From: Telmatactis stephensoni
Taxonomy: Eukaryota; Cnidaria; Anthozoa; Actiniaria; Isophelliidae
Length of the DNA: 64,000 nucleotides
Direction of reading: 5' to 3'
Assembly (NCBI GenBank): GCA_029948255.1
Contig: JALIZF010001827.1
Span: forward strand, 317,001-381,000
In this document: positions 10,122 through 21,600 of the stretch, one piece after another
Layout: each line of letters opens with the position of its first letter
Numbering within the stretch: the stretch's first letter is position 1
The notes under the pieces: model-generated
Told to the model about the DNA's origin: nothing
What the model saw: the letters and a program-made list of their open reading frames with translations, nothing else
The model's database searches: none
Program-made: the position numbers and the translations under genes

Positions 10122-12514
10122 CAAAATGACAACATACACGGTGGGGGTCGTATCATTGAAACAATGGAAACCATTTTGACACCTATAAGCCACACACGAA
10201 CGTTCAATCAAACATGCATGCCGACCCGATCGTTTTATGTACATTTTGATGTAGAAACATGACCAACATCAGTGCGTTTGAAGAGATCTTTTGAAATCAA
10301 CTGTGAACTCTAATCAAAGATACCAAAGCGGTTCCACCGAAAAACGTCTTCATCAAGTAACATTCTTTTGATGTAGAAAAGCGAATGTACAACTACAGAA
10401 AGGATGCAAAGACCATTCAACAGGTGGTTGATTGACTTGATGAACGCGCGTGCTGAATACAAAAGCAAACTGATATAAAACAGATAAAACCCCCGTGGTC
10501 TTTAAAGTTCTTCATATCTTTTCTCAACAAATTATGCAGCTGGCAGCCAGGTCCCATGACCCTGTTCCATTATTTCTTATCGTACCAGACCCTTTATTGT
10601 GTGAAAAATCTGCTCTGCAAAACCCCGATCAATAGACCGCGTTGGGGCCTCGTTCTTAGACCTGAACTGTATCGGACCCCGTCTCTCAACCTAGACCGTT
10701 TGGGAGTCCCGATCCTTGGAGAGGGGAGGGGGCTAGCCCGTATTTGCCTGGGCAGCCCGTGTCCCGGGATTGGAATTTGTATACTACTCTAGTGTTTTAA
10801 CAATTTTCCAAATTCTTTAGCATTGCCTTTGTTTTTGTTAATTGATGCCTTGAAATAATTCATCTTAGCTTTCTTTATGAAGTTAAACAACAGTATTTCA
10901 TGCTATTCAGTCGATAAAGTTTGACAGTCGAAATTGCTGTTTGATTGTCTAGCTTTGGATACCAGGGTGTCTCTTTCATTAATTTAGAATCTCACCAGTC
11001 ATCCATCGCGGCTGGATCTTTGTGGAGATACGCGCGTTTTTGCATAACTGGTGCGTGCTCATTAATTGCTTGGGAGAAATACGCTCCCATACTCCACGAG
11101 AGTCGTTTATATCTTCAAAAAGAAAGGCAGAGTCCCATGGGGAATGTTCAAGCGTTGATTGGAATTCTTTAACATTTTTTTAAAGGTTGAATGAATGAAT
11201 AAATACTGCATGCTTGTCTTGTTTGAGATTGTTTCAAATAACATGAAGGCCCATGTACCTTCCGTCAATTTGATTTCTCAGTCAAAATAACAACAAAAGT
11301 GAATGTTTAAGCAAATGTCAAGAAGAGGACAAATTTGAATAAACTTTCGGCGCGATTGATCAATTTAAAACTAAATTTTTGAAAATATTTAGGAGATTCA
11401 GTTGTATATTTCTAGATTTTGTATTTGGGATGAGAAATATTTTGTTAAAAAACGGATTTTCACTAATTAACTCGCCATAACATTTAAACTGAACCAAAAA
11501 GGTCCCTGACACAATTTTGTAACTTGATACGAGCTAAATAATATTAAGTAAAATCATTAGGCCCCCATAAAACTAGATGCGTGCACGACGCAAGATTTGA
11601 CATGCTTCTCGTTTAACCGCTAACCTTACATCGACTTGAGAGCACTTTAGTGCTTTTAAATGTGAACCAATTAAGTTGATGCAAGTTTTGACATGCTTGC
11701 TTTGAAATTATATGGAAAATCCGATGTTGTCGGTTGTAAGTCAGAACCAAAACACGTGGTAGTGGCTGGCTCTTCTCTGATAAGCAAGTCCTAATTCATG
11801 AAAAAAATTGTAATGCCCGATTTGTAGTTTGACTGAATCTTCTCAACGACATGGAGTTAAAAACTATCGAAACATGCGAAACATAAACATGCTACATCAA
11901 TTAATTCTGGATCAAAGCCTTGTAAGTGGTTATCAAATTATTTGGAAAACTCCCTCTTCGCTGAATTAGGTTTGAAAGGATATAACAACGCCATGGTTCC
12001 TATAAGTTGAGAAAATTGTTTAAGTTTTATACTAACTGGAAGTTCAGTTTAAGAACCGTCAAGACCCAATTTCTTCAGAGATTCAATTTTCGATGCTCAA
12101 GCCTGCTCACCAATGCAACGGACTCCGTTGCTTCAGCAGACGTGACCGATTCGACTCTGTAAAGTAAAGCAAAGTAAAGTGACCTTATTTAACGTCGATA
12201 ACTCGTAACAGTAATTCAACTAACAAACCTGAGGTCGACAGCGCGCTCATTTCACTCCCCTCCTTCCATCAATGCACCGTTTTAAATAAAGGTTCAAACG
12301 CTAGGGCGCTGCGGCCCTCGGTCTTGAATTTCAATGCAAACCCGAGCCCGTGCGTTTGAAGTGGTTTAAAAACTAACCAAACCCTATTTTTATTGTTTCA
12401 ATGCAAAAATTCTGGAAATAAGAACTCAAATCATCGGATTTGAGTTATAGTATCAAACCCGAGTTATGTCGAGTGATTTATATTTGCATTAAATTAACGT
12501 CGAACAATAGCTAA
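10122..12514. other. Intronic/intergenic, no gene recognised
   Basis: A slightly GC-richer stretch near 10550-10790 gives a 78-codon ORF with no recognisable domain. The rest is AT-rich with no bounded repeat that I could see. Confidence 0.4.
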
Positions 12515-12535
12515 AATACAATACAATACAATACG
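12515..12535. repeat. (AATAC)n short microsatellite next to GTTTATT
   Basis: Several ACAAT/AATAC units followed by GTTTATTAG resemble a LINE 3' tail in minus orientation. No LINE coding sequence is recognised beside it. Confidence 0.4.
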
Positions 12536-12630
12536 TTTATTAGAAATTCCCAGAAGGGATTTTCAATACTAATTTACAAAATATGTGTGTTGAGATAAAG
12601 CTTCTTAAAATTCCATAATGTTCAACGATT

Positions 12631-12710
12631 TACCGCCGGATAGCATAGTGGTAAGTGAATGGACTAAGATTCAACGGATTGAGGGTTCGAGGCTCGGTAG
12701 GGTCGATGCG
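12631..12710 (+). mobile_element. tRNA-derived SINE head
   Basis: A tRNA-like segment with an A-box-like TAGCATAGTGGTAAG and a B-box-like GGGTTCGAGGC at the right spacing. The acceptor arms do not pair as in a real tRNA, so it is called SINE-derived rather than a tRNA gene. Confidence 0.55.
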
Positions 12711-13062
12711 TAAGATATCATTTAAGATTTTTTTAAGATCAGAATAGTCAATTCCTTAAATTTTAAGACTTTCTGACTTCTAGTGTGTGTCTAAAATCTC
12801 AAATGCAGTGCATTGAAGGTAAAACTTCTCAAATATGTGTAATGTGTGTATGGCATGACTAGTAACTTGGCAAAAAACCTGGCAGGTCTTGAATTCAAAA
12901 TTCAAAACCTGTCCCGGGTCTTCCGCCGAAATTCAAAACCTACATTAAACAATGGAAATAGGGTGTGGTTAGTTTTTAAGGGTATTTATTATATGATTGA
13001 GTTGGTTTTCTTTGTTATTTGTAGGGCTTTATATCGCGTATTTCCCTAGTAATTATGAATTC

Positions 13063-13148
13063 AAGGGCATTATACAGATATTGCCCTCCTACGAGGGCAT
13101 TATACAGATATTGCCCTCGTATGAGGGCAATATACAGATATTGCCCTC
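13063..13148. repeat. Three tandem 30-bp units, each palindromic
   Basis: Each unit reads GGGCAWTATACAGATATTGCCC (W = A or T), at 13063-13088, 13092-13118 and 13122-13148, separated by CTACGA-like joints. Every unit can fold on itself through GGGCAATA/TATTGCCC. Confidence 0.8.
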
Positions 13149-13269
13149 GCCCCATACTTCCCTAGGTCATCTTAATTTGGATGTTAGACTTAGAAATTTT
13201 CTACTGAGCCCCGAAATCATACACCAAGTAACCAATTTTGGTGAAAAAAAAGCTCTTGAGAAATGACTT

Positions 13270-13340
13270 TAGGGTTCGAACCCGAGACCTTCTGCACACC
13301 TATACCCGCCTTTAACCTCTATACTACTGAGCTAACTGAT
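13270..13340 (-). mobile_element. tRNA-derived SINE head (minus strand)
   Basis: The minus strand shows TAGCTCAGTAGTATAGAGG (A-box region) and GGGTTCGAACCC (a perfect B-box core), spaced as in a tRNA. Arms are degenerate. It lies next to other SINE copies, so a relic is likelier than a functional tRNA. Confidence 0.55.
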
Positions 13341-13524
13341 GGAAACTTATCAACAAAAAATCGTTTTGTCTGTTATAATAGTGTTCGTTAACTTCACCGT
13401 GAACAGAATTGAAAAGCAATTGTTTAAGATTTTCTTCTGGGAATTCAGAAACAGTGATCAGATAGTTAATGTCATTTGGAATTGTTTTAGTGTGAAAACC
13501 TCCTCAATCATATATAATAAGCCA

Positions 13525-13623
13525 GTTAATTACCTCGAACCTCGGCTTTTATCCATATACATCCCGAGGGCCTACGGCCCTCGGGATGTATATGGCTAAA
13601 AGCCTCGGTTCTCGGTAATTAAC
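13525..13623. repeat. Fold-back element, 99 bp near-perfect palindrome
   Basis: The left arm (from GTTAATTACC) and right arm (to GGTAATTAAC) are almost exact reverse complements around a centre CCTACGG, with the core ATCCCGAGGGCC / GGCCCTCGGGAT. It abuts the SINE at 13631. Confidence 0.85.
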
Positions 13624-13630
13624 TCTTACT

Positions 13631-13750
13631 TAAAGCTACACAGATTGGAAAGAAGTCGAAACAAGGATGTGAGGTTTTGCTGGGGATCGAACTCGGGACC
13701 TCTCGCACTGAAGGCCGCGCACTAACCAACTGTGCCATCCTTGCTCCTAA
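13631..13750 (-). mobile_element. tRNA-derived SINE, fuller copy
   Basis: On the minus strand it opens TTAGGAGCAAGGATGGCACA, with A box GGCACAGTTGGTTAG, B box GAGTTCGATCCCC, then a body shared with 6796-6907. It is the more complete of the two copies and defines the family in this window. Confidence 0.75.
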
Positions 13751-14167
13751 TTTGTATTCCAAATGTTCGCCGATCTCAGACAATGTAAAGCCTCTGGGCC
13801 AGACGGACTTCCAAGCCGTGTCCTCAAATTAAGAAAATGCAAATGTATTAGCAAAGCCTATCAACGACATACTAAACGGTACAGTTCCGCGTACCGTGTG
13901 TAGCAATAGTGTTACTTGCAACTCAAATACACTGTATTCTCAAGCGTCAAGCAATATGACGTCTCCAACGGGGCTTAACCATAGTTACACCGAGAACGAC
14001 TTCTTCCAATTTTCTGGAAGCAAGCAGATCTTCTATTATCCTACACGAGAAAAAAATACAGCCAATCAGAATGCAGAAAAGCCGTTGTATATTCGGCGGT
14101 ATTCAACTGATCCTTCCCATGATACATTGCGCCAATTTGCTGTATTTTTTTCTGGCGTGGGATAAAA

Positions 14168-14331
14168 TAGTTATACAATAGTTTCTCGTGGCATACTGTG
14201 GATATATATCCCACTCGTCACTTGTATTTTCTTTGTATATACGCTTGCCTGAAGGCTCGTGCGTATACTAGAAAATACAAGTGACTTGTGGGATATTCCA
14301 CGGTATGTCACTCGAAACCATTGTATAACTA
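14168..14331. repeat. Fold-back element of about 164 bp
   Basis: It begins TAGTTATACAATAG and ends CATTGTATAACTA. The arms pair imperfectly through GTCACTTGTATTTTC / GAAAATACAAGTGAC around a centre near 14250. It is a typical non-coding fold-back MITE. Confidence 0.8.
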
Positions 14332-14599
14332 CTATTACACCCCTGCCTAAACAGAAACCAATGTTAGACGTTAACAAACGATCGAACACCTACGACCAAT
14401 ATCGTTGACGCCCATGTTGTCTAAAATGGCTGAAGAAATTTTGTGAAACCAGCAATTTTGAAGAGTGTTGATTCACGTCCATATTGTACTGTTCCAAATT
14501 CTTCTAATACTCATGCCCTTATTAGTATGATCCATCATTTTCCCCGCTCAACCGATGGAAATGGCAACTTGGCAAGAAAAGCTTTTATTATGATTGATC

Positions 14600-16363
14600 A
14601 TCATTAATTGGTTCAAAAGCTTAAAACACTTGATTTTCCTAAATGGGTAGTGATCCAGTAGCTTGATCTTGTGCTGCCACAATGCGTTTCCGTTTCTCTT
14701 TTTAGATTAACCCTTCTTAATATCCAGTTCCGAGATGATACATCTGTATCGCCTACTGTCTGTCGTTTGTAAAACTGTTCATGCAAAGGCTTATTCACCC
14801 ATCTTTCTCCGCTGTGTCTTCATTTCTCCAACCGTTTCATCAACTACATCATCTCTCTCAGTTCCTCCTTGTTCCAAACTAAGAAAGGCGCAGAGTATCT
14901 GATTAAAGAAACCGCCAATGTATTCACTGCAGTAATGATGTTTCCTTCGTTCAACTTCGACTTTTTTACTCGGCTTCGAAAATATTCTTTCCTGACACTG
15001 TTCTTCATTTCCCCAAATTTTATCACATCTTCTTCCACTACACCAAGATATTTGTAGCCTTCGTCATTTTCTAAAGATCTTATTCGATTACCATGCGGTA
15101 AATTTATGCCCTCACATTTATCAACTCCAAATTTCATGCCTACATGTCAGAGCTAAATATTCGCACAGATCGCACCAATGACGTTAAAACTATTCTCATT
15201 CTTTGCATACAACCTTAAAATATTCATATAAAACAGATGGTTGAGTTTTTCCTTAGATTTTGTGAACTCATATCCATCTTTGCAATTTCTGAGCAACATG
15301 GCGAAAGGAATAAGAGATACAACAAATAACAAAGGGCAGAGAGAGTCCTCTTGAAATACGCCTCTCTGGATCTTAACTTCCCCCAGTGAAGGCTGGTTTA
15401 TTTTTTGAGCTTAACTCAACTCTCCACGTTTTCATACATGCCCAATTGCTTAAAAATTTTTGCATGTTGTGAGCAATTTTAAACATCGAAAGACCTTCTA
15501 AAATCCATGAGTGTGGAACTATTTCATATGCCTTTTTGTAATCAATTCACTCCGTTGCCAGATTTTGCTCCTCGTTTTGACCTCTATCAATACCATTTTG
15601 TCAATAAAGATTAAATCATGAGTACCCCTAGATGCTTTCCAACAACCCTTCAGTTCTTCGCGGGGGGGGGGGGGGGGGGGGGGGATGGGACTCCATTGTA
15701 AAAGAATCCGGTATACTCGTCGTATCTCTTAGGGGTAAAAATCAGCGATTTGGTATCTTTTAGGGTGTTAAAATTGAAGTTTAGAGTTTTAGCATTTCCT
15801 GGTCTCTCTTAGGGTATCAAAAGAGCCCATCGCTTATTATCTTGTTCTCAAATGGAAGAAATTTACCCAACAAAAGCATGTCGACCATCCGATTTTGTGT
15901 TCATAATAATAATGTTCATTAGCTTGTTATCGCTGGTATCTCTTAGGGGTTCAAAAATTGTCCAGCCACGCCCTTTTAAAAAGACTTCCGGTATTTTTTA
16001 GGGTATTGTTGAAAATTCCGACGAGCATACCCGATCCTTTTACAATGGAGTTCCCCCGTGAGTTCTTCAGATGATCTGATATAATACCAGTTAAAGGTTT
16101 CCACATTAAAGGATTAAAGGAAGACAAGTAATTTGTCTATAATTACTTGGTATATTGCCCTTACTACGATCTTTCTGGATCAACACACGTTCTTCCCTTG
16201 GTCATCTATGATATATAGAACACTTCCTTGTCCTAAACACTTATTTAGAAATTCTACCAAAAGTCCATGTAGTGATGGGAGGTTTTTGAACAAAACCCCT
16301 GCAACACATCGGGACCTGCATGTGCTTTCCAGTTTGGCATTTTTAATGGTGTCATATCATAAT
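14600..16363 (-). pseudogene. LINE reverse-transcriptase relic, interrupted by a G-tract MITE
   Basis: On the minus strand the pieces read in order as a non-LTR RT. The fingers start with MTPLKMPNWKAHAGPD and DHLKNS. After the insertion come EELKGCWKASRGT and LIDKMVLIEVKTRS. Motif B is degenerate (RGVFQEDSLCPLLF, about 15331-15371) and the catalytic box is altered to FYMNIL (about 15217-15235, where YMDD-like is expected). The thumb follows (MKFGVDKCEGINLPHG, GYKYLGV, AVNTLAVSLIRYSAP) and then a C-terminal part (MNKPLHEQF, SSYWITTH). There are many stops and shifts. The MITE at 15660-16060 splits it between DHLKNS and EELKGCWK. It looks like the R2/NeSL-type polymerases annotated in cnidarians, but the clade is uncertain. 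It is inactive. Confidence 0.75.
15660..16060. mobile_element. G-tract MITE, copy 1 (401 bp)
   Basis: It is flanked by the exact 8-bp duplication AGTTCTTC (15652-15659 and 16061-16068). The ends are inverted repeats: a 23-G run then GGGACTCCATTGTAAAAG, and at the right CTTTTACAATGGAGTTCCCCC with only five C. Inside are GGGTATCTTTTAGGG-like boxes, a diverged form of the CCCTAAAAGGTACC box of copies 2-4. This is the most diverged copy. It sits in the LINE relic. Confidence 0.88.
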
Positions 16364-16365
16364 TA

Positions 16366-16549
16366 GTAAATAAACCCCTTCTGGCGGCTGGTATATCGAA
16401 GGATAATGTCCGAGGAGTAGAGATGGTCCGAAAAATGAACATTTGGCCGAGAAGCGAAGCTTCGAGGGCAAATGAGATATTTTGAGGACCATCTCTAATC
16501 CGAGGACATTATTCTTCGATATAACAGTGAGCCAGAAGGGGTTTATTTA
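16366..16549. repeat. Fold-back element of about 184 bp
   Basis: The arms start TAAATAAACCCCTTCTGG and end CCAGAAGGGGTTTATTTA. Inner arms pair through ATATCGAAGGATAATGTCC and GAGATGGTCC. It lies exactly where the LINE relic frame ends, so it may have inserted into that LINE. Confidence 0.82.
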
Positions 16550-17024
16550 TTTTATATCCCTCCGAAAAATTTTCTTGTTTTATCTTTGAAAGAAAATCAA
16601 ACTTTGGGCAAAACCCATTCAAGTGCTTTTTGTGGTTACTGGCTTTTAAAGCCAGTAACACACTATGTCATCGGGTATGCGTGAGGGTGTGTAATTCGGA
16701 AATCTCCGAAGTTGAAACGAAGTGTCTAGACGACAATATTCGAACTTCGTCCGAAGCTTTTTTGCTCAATTATTTGATTTTCGATAATAAATTATAAACT
16801 TTTTGGTGCCCTTTTAGAACAATTGATTCCTTTTCTTTCATGAAAATGTTCGTTAAGGCCTAACTTTGACAATGTTCGATAAATATGGCGTCTCTGACGC
16901 CATTCGGGACGCCATTCGGAACGAAACATGAAACCCAATCACCTTTTCATGTGCTCACCATCGCTTCAACAAGAGGTTTTGGTAAGTAAGCAATGTTTTC
17001 CTTCTCTTTTATCAATGTAATCAG

Positions 17025-17428
17025 CCCGGGGCCGGGGGGGGGACTCCTATATGTAAGAGGACGGGGATGCTCGTCGGAAATTTTGAAAATGACCCCTAAA
17101 AGGTACCTGAGTGGGTGTGGCAACAATTGATTTCTACCTAAAAGGTACCAATTCAAAAACAATAATAAAGAATTAAAGTAATGAGACACTTTGCTATCGA
17201 TGTGCTGTGAAGATTCAATTCAGATCATCGAAATCGTCCCTTTCATGCCTTATTTTAGGTAGTTTATTTACCCCAAAACAGTCCCTAAAAGGTACCAGCT
17301 ATGTCTCTAGTAGTCCACTTAAGTCTGAGACACCCTAAAAGGTACCAGATTGCAGATTTTGACCCCTAAAAGGTACGACGAGCATCCCCGTCCATTTACG
17401 ATCGGAGTCCCCCCCCCCCCCCCCCGGG
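17025..17428. mobile_element. G-tract MITE, copy 2 (404 bp)
   Basis: The target duplication GTAATCAG (17017-17024 and 17429-17436) is exact. The left end is CCCGGGGCC + nine G + ACTCCTATATG; the right end is CGGAGT + 17 C + GGG. Next to each terminus lies GACGGGGATGCTCGTC or its complement. Internal boxes (A)CCCCTAAAAGGTACC occur at about 17094, 17139, 17286, 17335 and 17365, in one orientation. No coding capacity. Confidence 0.92.
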
Positions 17429-17803
17429 GTAATCAGGCACAGCTTTTGTAAAGTTTGTTCGAAGTTAAGTGTGTATTTAACTAAGGAATTTTTCAGAATT
17501 CCAGTAGATTTACGAAAGTTTTTAACGGCAGAAAGATGGACATGAAAACAAGGTGTTTGGAGTTTGACAGCCATGTAGCTACGATCCAACCACTCAGATC
17601 ACTCTTGACGATTAAGAAAACAACCATAATCAATGTTTATAATCTCTTACGGAAAGAGGGATGTCTTTATATATGTATATTAGTAAGACGATCTGAGTTG
17701 TCACGCAACTAAAACCACTAAGACAGTCCACTAAGGTAGTTGTAATATAATCACCCTCTTTCACAAGACATTGAAGAAAGCTGAACAACGAACATCTCTC
17801 GAC

Positions 17804-17968
17804 TATTATACTCTACTTTCACATTCCCCATAATGCCTCTGTTTTTTGGGGGGTAGTTATTGTAATGCTAATCAAATCAGTTGTTATTAAAATCAAATAC
17901 ATTTGAATTACAATAACTACCCCCCAAAAACAGAGGGCATTATGGGGAATGTGAAAGTAGAGAATAAT
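17804..17968. repeat. Fold-back element of about 165 bp, long perfect arms
   Basis: The left arm 17804-17865 and right arm 17908-17968 are near-identical reverse complements (CTACTTTCACATTCCCCATA ... TATGGGGAATGTGAAAGTAG), joined by a 42-base AT-rich loop. High arm identity suggests a recent insertion. Confidence 0.88.
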
Positions 17969-20437
17969 AAAGAATCAATGTAGAAATCATTGCATGTGTC
18001 ATTTCTTTTATTTACTTTGCAATAATTAGTTCTATACACTCAAAACGTTTGCATATTTTTACCATTTATATTCAAACAGTAACCACATGACCTTTTTAAG
18101 GTCTTTTGTTAAACGATTGTGATTGGCTCTTACACATTTTATCTGTCTCTGATTGGTTGTTTGGCTGGTAAGCTCTGCCGTTGTCATGACTACAGTGAAC
18201 TACTCGCAGAAAGTAGAGGTGAACACAACATTTTTGGGGAGCAAAATGCATCAAAAATTCATCAAAATTCCCTCTGATAAGCTGGAAAATCATATGATTA
18301 CACTAAGAGAGCTTTAGACGCAATTCGATAGTCATTGAAAGTGAAATTTGCAGTTTTTAAAAGCCGAAAAAGGCGTATTTCGAGGTGGAGGATGACTTGC
18401 AAACTGACGGCTGACTTCAAAGACCACGCGTACGAGGAGCTGTTTTCACAGTTTTAATATGTTGGCTAGGTTATCTACCGTAAAGGACCGTAAAGGATAG
18501 CCAAGGGTGATTTCTGAATTCCCTGTCCCTATCGAATGCTGAAGTTTGCCGCTTTGGTGGAAATCCATCGCTGTTGAAGCAGTTGAAGCTAAAGTTTACA
18601 AGTCGTTTTTCAGTGCCGTCTCGGCATTCGCCGTTCTATATGTTGACTGCAAGCTGACTAGGTGGGAATTTTGAGTGAGAAATGTAGGTACAATCTTTTG
18701 TTTTGCATCAATTGCTAAACTTTTATTTAACTTAATCCCCAAAAACTTTGGCGACATGCCGAAAACATATCTGTCTGAATGTTAACTGGAGAAAAGTATT
18801 GTTTTGCCATTAAAAGTTTTCCTTGAATGTCTTTTGGATTTGTTAATTTGTGTTTTGGGGGCAATTTTTCTTTAAAATGTTGTCCCTCCGGCCTTAATTT
18901 AAAGGAAAAATCCCTATATTTTTGTCCTCTCATTTCTATTTTTCGCTGAGCGGACTGATATCACCTCGGACGGGGGATATCGCAGGATAACAGTCCGCTG
19001 AAAATGTACCACGTGACCTGTTTTAGCCAATAGGTGCACGTAAAAATTTATCGGTGGGATATAATATATAATAATATCCAGCTGTTATTCTTGGTCTTCC
19101 TTCAACTCATATTTAAATCTTTTAACCATACCTTCTTCCTATGCTCTTTATAGAAACACTTTTTGCTTGAATTCTATGGGCGCATTGGACTGTGAAAGTT
19201 GAATTTTGTGCTTGTACCTTAATTAATTCAAAATTGAGATGGCCATCATTTCTGAGGATTCTGGCTGTTTGAAAAGTCTGTTTTGTGTTTCAAAATGTCA
19301 CCTTTGGAGTGAAATTGCCTCCCCAGCTGTCCTGTATGTTGTGGATTCCAGAACCTGCCAAAGCAATTTGGGCAAGTTTTGACCCTAAAGAATGCAATCG
19401 GTGCAATATTTTGGCAGTAGGTGCTGGTAACTCCAGACATATAAAAATATCTAAAACAGGAGTTCTTGGGGAAACGCTGTCCAAAATTTGAATAATCATC
19501 CATAATCCTTTTCGGTTTTCATCATAGGAAACGTGTTTGAGTGAGAGGTGCACGGTTTTTTTTAAAGAATTGAGATCGAGAAAATGATAGAAATAACTGA
19601 GATTGAAATTTGCTATGAACGTAAAATTTTGATTCTATAGGTGGACGCTTTTCCTTTTAAAATTAGTTGGTATATTAGGAAGATTTTCAGTTGTTGTCTG
19701 ACGTGAAAAACGTGCAGTTTCGATTTCATCTTGAAAGAAACGACCATTTCCTGCAGAAATCGGGACTTGAGCTTGTCAAAATCGTACATATATGTAGGAT
19801 TGGGTCTCAAAGGGTTAAAGAAAATATAAGGTTCACCAATCTTTGGCTTCCTCTGAAAGATCTAGTATCTCCTCTTGCTAACAGCGATGTGGCTTATAGC
19901 TTTCACATGGCTTCTCCCCCATAAAATTCACGGTATGAGTATTAAATTATTTTATAAATGACTGTGTTAACTTTTGAGGGAGAGAAAACTATGTAGGATT
20001 ATATCAAGAGATCTCTTATAAAAATGCGCTTTTTTTCGCAAGAGCTCGCGCGAGCTCCTTATAAGGAAATTTGTACTTACCATATTTGGAAGTTGGAATA
20101 AATTTTCATCGCAAAAAAGCGATTTTCTTTGAAAATTGCATCCAAATTAACAGCCATTCGAGTAAAAACCTGCTAACCAAGACAACTATCTGACCGAAAA
20201 AAGACTGGAACATTAGAAACAGGGACCCGCTGTTTGTTTATCACAGGAAGCTCAAAAACTGCAACGTAACGATTTCTCGATATGACATGTAAGAATGGTC
20301 TGCGGGGAAGTAAGAAGTTTAGATATGCTGTGCTTTCTTTTGGTTTCCTGGCTTTGACAATTGTTCGTTTGATGCACATTTTGTGACATTAAATAAAATG
20401 ATCACTAACCCAAGTTTTTTATCTCTATATTTTGCAG
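17969..20437. other. Intron remainder; one short hairpin, otherwise nothing recognised
   Basis: A hairpin at about 18940-19001 pairs AGCGGACTGATATC with GATAACAGTCCGCT around a CGGACGGGGG centre. Elsewhere only short ORFs overlapping on opposite strands (19245-19925) are seen, without domain or splice support. The acceptor of gene A (TTTTGCAG) closes the interval. Confidence 0.45.
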
Positions 20438-21241
20438 AAATCCCACATGGTCCAATCAAATGAGTGTTATAATGGCTGCTGTCGTCATCAGGCTTGCCTG
20501 AACGGAGGAACATGCGTCGAGCACTGTGATACTCCTAAAGAAAAGTTTTACTGTAAATGTCCACATCCTTTTGTAGGGAGAATCTGTGAAAAGGTAGCTC
20601 ATTCCTGTCTTGATTTTTTAAAAGAAGCCCCTCTAGGAATTACGCCTCCAAATGGACACTACGAAATACGATATGCGAATAACCTTGTAAGGCACATAAT
20701 TTGTGACTTTCTCAGTCCAAACCAAGCATGGGCATTAATCGAGTCCTTTGCTGTTCAAGAGAATGCCGCATTTCATACAAAACCCTTCCACCAAAACTCC
20801 GCTAGGAACTATCAATCTCCAAATTGGGAAGATTACCGCGCTGGGCACCCATTCATGAGATGGTATCGTAAGAAGGCCACCATGTTCAGGGCCACGTGTG
20901 ACTTCCCAAACAGAGGTGGTGAGCTTACTCGTGACTATCTGTTTGGTTACCTCAGTGACTATGACATCATCAACCATGGAGATGTCAGCGGCGCCTGCAT
21001 AAAGTATGCCCACATCAACTTGTTAGGGAAAGACTACTTTAATCAATCTGCGCCTACATACCAGAAAGTTGATGTGTGGCATTTTCATCTAGACCCTGCT
21101 GGAGGTAAATGTGGATTTCAAGTTCCACTTTTGAAAAGTGAAGAGGAATTCTTTGGTTTGTACAATCCACTTTATAATTCAACAATATGCACTAAAACAT
21201 TGCAATCTACAACAAACTTCTGGTTAGGAGAACAAAATTAG
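20438..21241 (+). CDS. Gene A, last exon: EGF module plus fibrinogen-like C-terminal domain
   Basis: The exon starts after TATTTTGCAG and reads KSHMVQSNECYNGCC, phase-compatible with 8496-8831; it encodes 267 residues to TAG (21239-21241). Residues about 122-163 of the joined protein form an EGF module (CLNGGTCVEHC ... CKCPHPFVGRICE). From about 167 a single globular domain of about 210 residues follows (CDFLSPNQAWALIESF, ATCDFPNRGG, DYDIINHGDVSGACIKY, a terminal TTNFWLGEQN). The QAWALIESF signature resembles fibrinogen-related domains but the rest is diverged, so this is a family resemblance only. With its signal peptide the product should be extracellular, plausibly adhesive or recognition. 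Copies B and C share the EGF exon but lack this domain. The exon is fully open with no disabling change. Confidence 0.88.
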   Translation, partial: KSHMVQSNECYNGCCRHQACLNGGTCVEHCDTPKEKFYCKCPHPFVGRICEKVAHSCLDFLKEAPLGITPPNGHYEIRYANNLVRHIICDFLSPNQAWALIESFAVQENAAFHTKPFHQNSARNYQSPNWEDYRAGHPFMRWYRKKATMFRATCDFPNRGGELTRDYLFGYLSDYDIINHGDVSGACIKYAHINLLGKDYFNQSAPTYQKVDVWHFHLDPAGGKCGFQVPLLKSEEEFFGLYNPLYNSTICTKTLQSTTNFWLGEQN

Positions 21242-21285
21242 AGTGAAAATAACCTGATCTTGGTATTTGAAGCCTTGTCATGCCC

Positions 21286-21291
21286 AATAAA
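21286..21291 (+). promoter_or_regulatory. Poly(A) signal AATAAA of gene A
   Basis: A canonical AATAAA 45 bases after the stop codon, supporting this as the terminal exon. Confidence 0.6.
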
Positions 21292-21411
21292 CTGATTGGT
21301 TACTATGGTAACACTAACACAGTATCAAAATGCACTACAATTCACAGCAAAAAAATTATCGCTGCAGCTCATCAGGGTCATACCTGTTAAATATTCTGAT
21401 ACATTTATGCA

Positions 21412-21600
21412 TTGCATTGTATAACTTTATAGGAAAATGTATTGGATGACGAGGGAATTCCACATTCAATTTCACAAGAAAAACGATATCGCACGTGTTG
21501 CGAAACGTCGAGTGTGATATCTTTTCTTCGAGTGAAATTTAACGTGGAATTCCCGAGTCGGGAAAAGAATTTTCCTTGAATCCCATAGCAGACAAGAAAA
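21412..21600. mobile_element. Palindromic MITE, copy 1
   Basis: The internal arms GGAATTCCACATTCAATTTCAC and the complement pair around ACGATATCGCAC ... GTGTGATATC. A second, similar copy lies at 26996-27184. Outer ends near ATAACTTTATAGG and CCCATAGCAGACAAG are TIR-like. It lies about 170 bp past gene A. The minus-strand ORF over it is a repeat reading that recurs at copy 2. Confidence 0.75.

Larger units (their letters stand above)
8832..20437 (+). other. Gene A intron of about 11.6 kb, filled with mobile elements
   Basis: It is inferred from phase-compatible GT/AG ends and from the homologous short introns in copies C (229 bp) and B (1363 bp). It contains an interspersed repeat, a CTT microsatellite, three SINE-like copies, several fold-backs, a LINE relic and two G-tract MITEs. 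I saw no further exon of this family inside it. An undetected short exon, or two unrelated transcription units, cannot be excluded. Confidence 0.6.

Noticed and set aside
9657..10262. Poly-Glu, poly-Ser, poly-Leu and poly-Phe ORFs
   Set aside because: Frame readings of the CTT microsatellite.
13063..13148. CRISPR array
   Set aside because: Only three units, joints of 3-4 bases instead of spacers, eukaryotic context.
17804..17968. Transcription terminator hairpin
   Set aside because: Long, perfect arms and the AT loop fit a fold-back transposon; intrinsic terminators are not expected in animal nuclear DNA.
20735..21013. 92-codon minus-strand ORF
   Set aside because: Antisense shadow of gene A's last exon.
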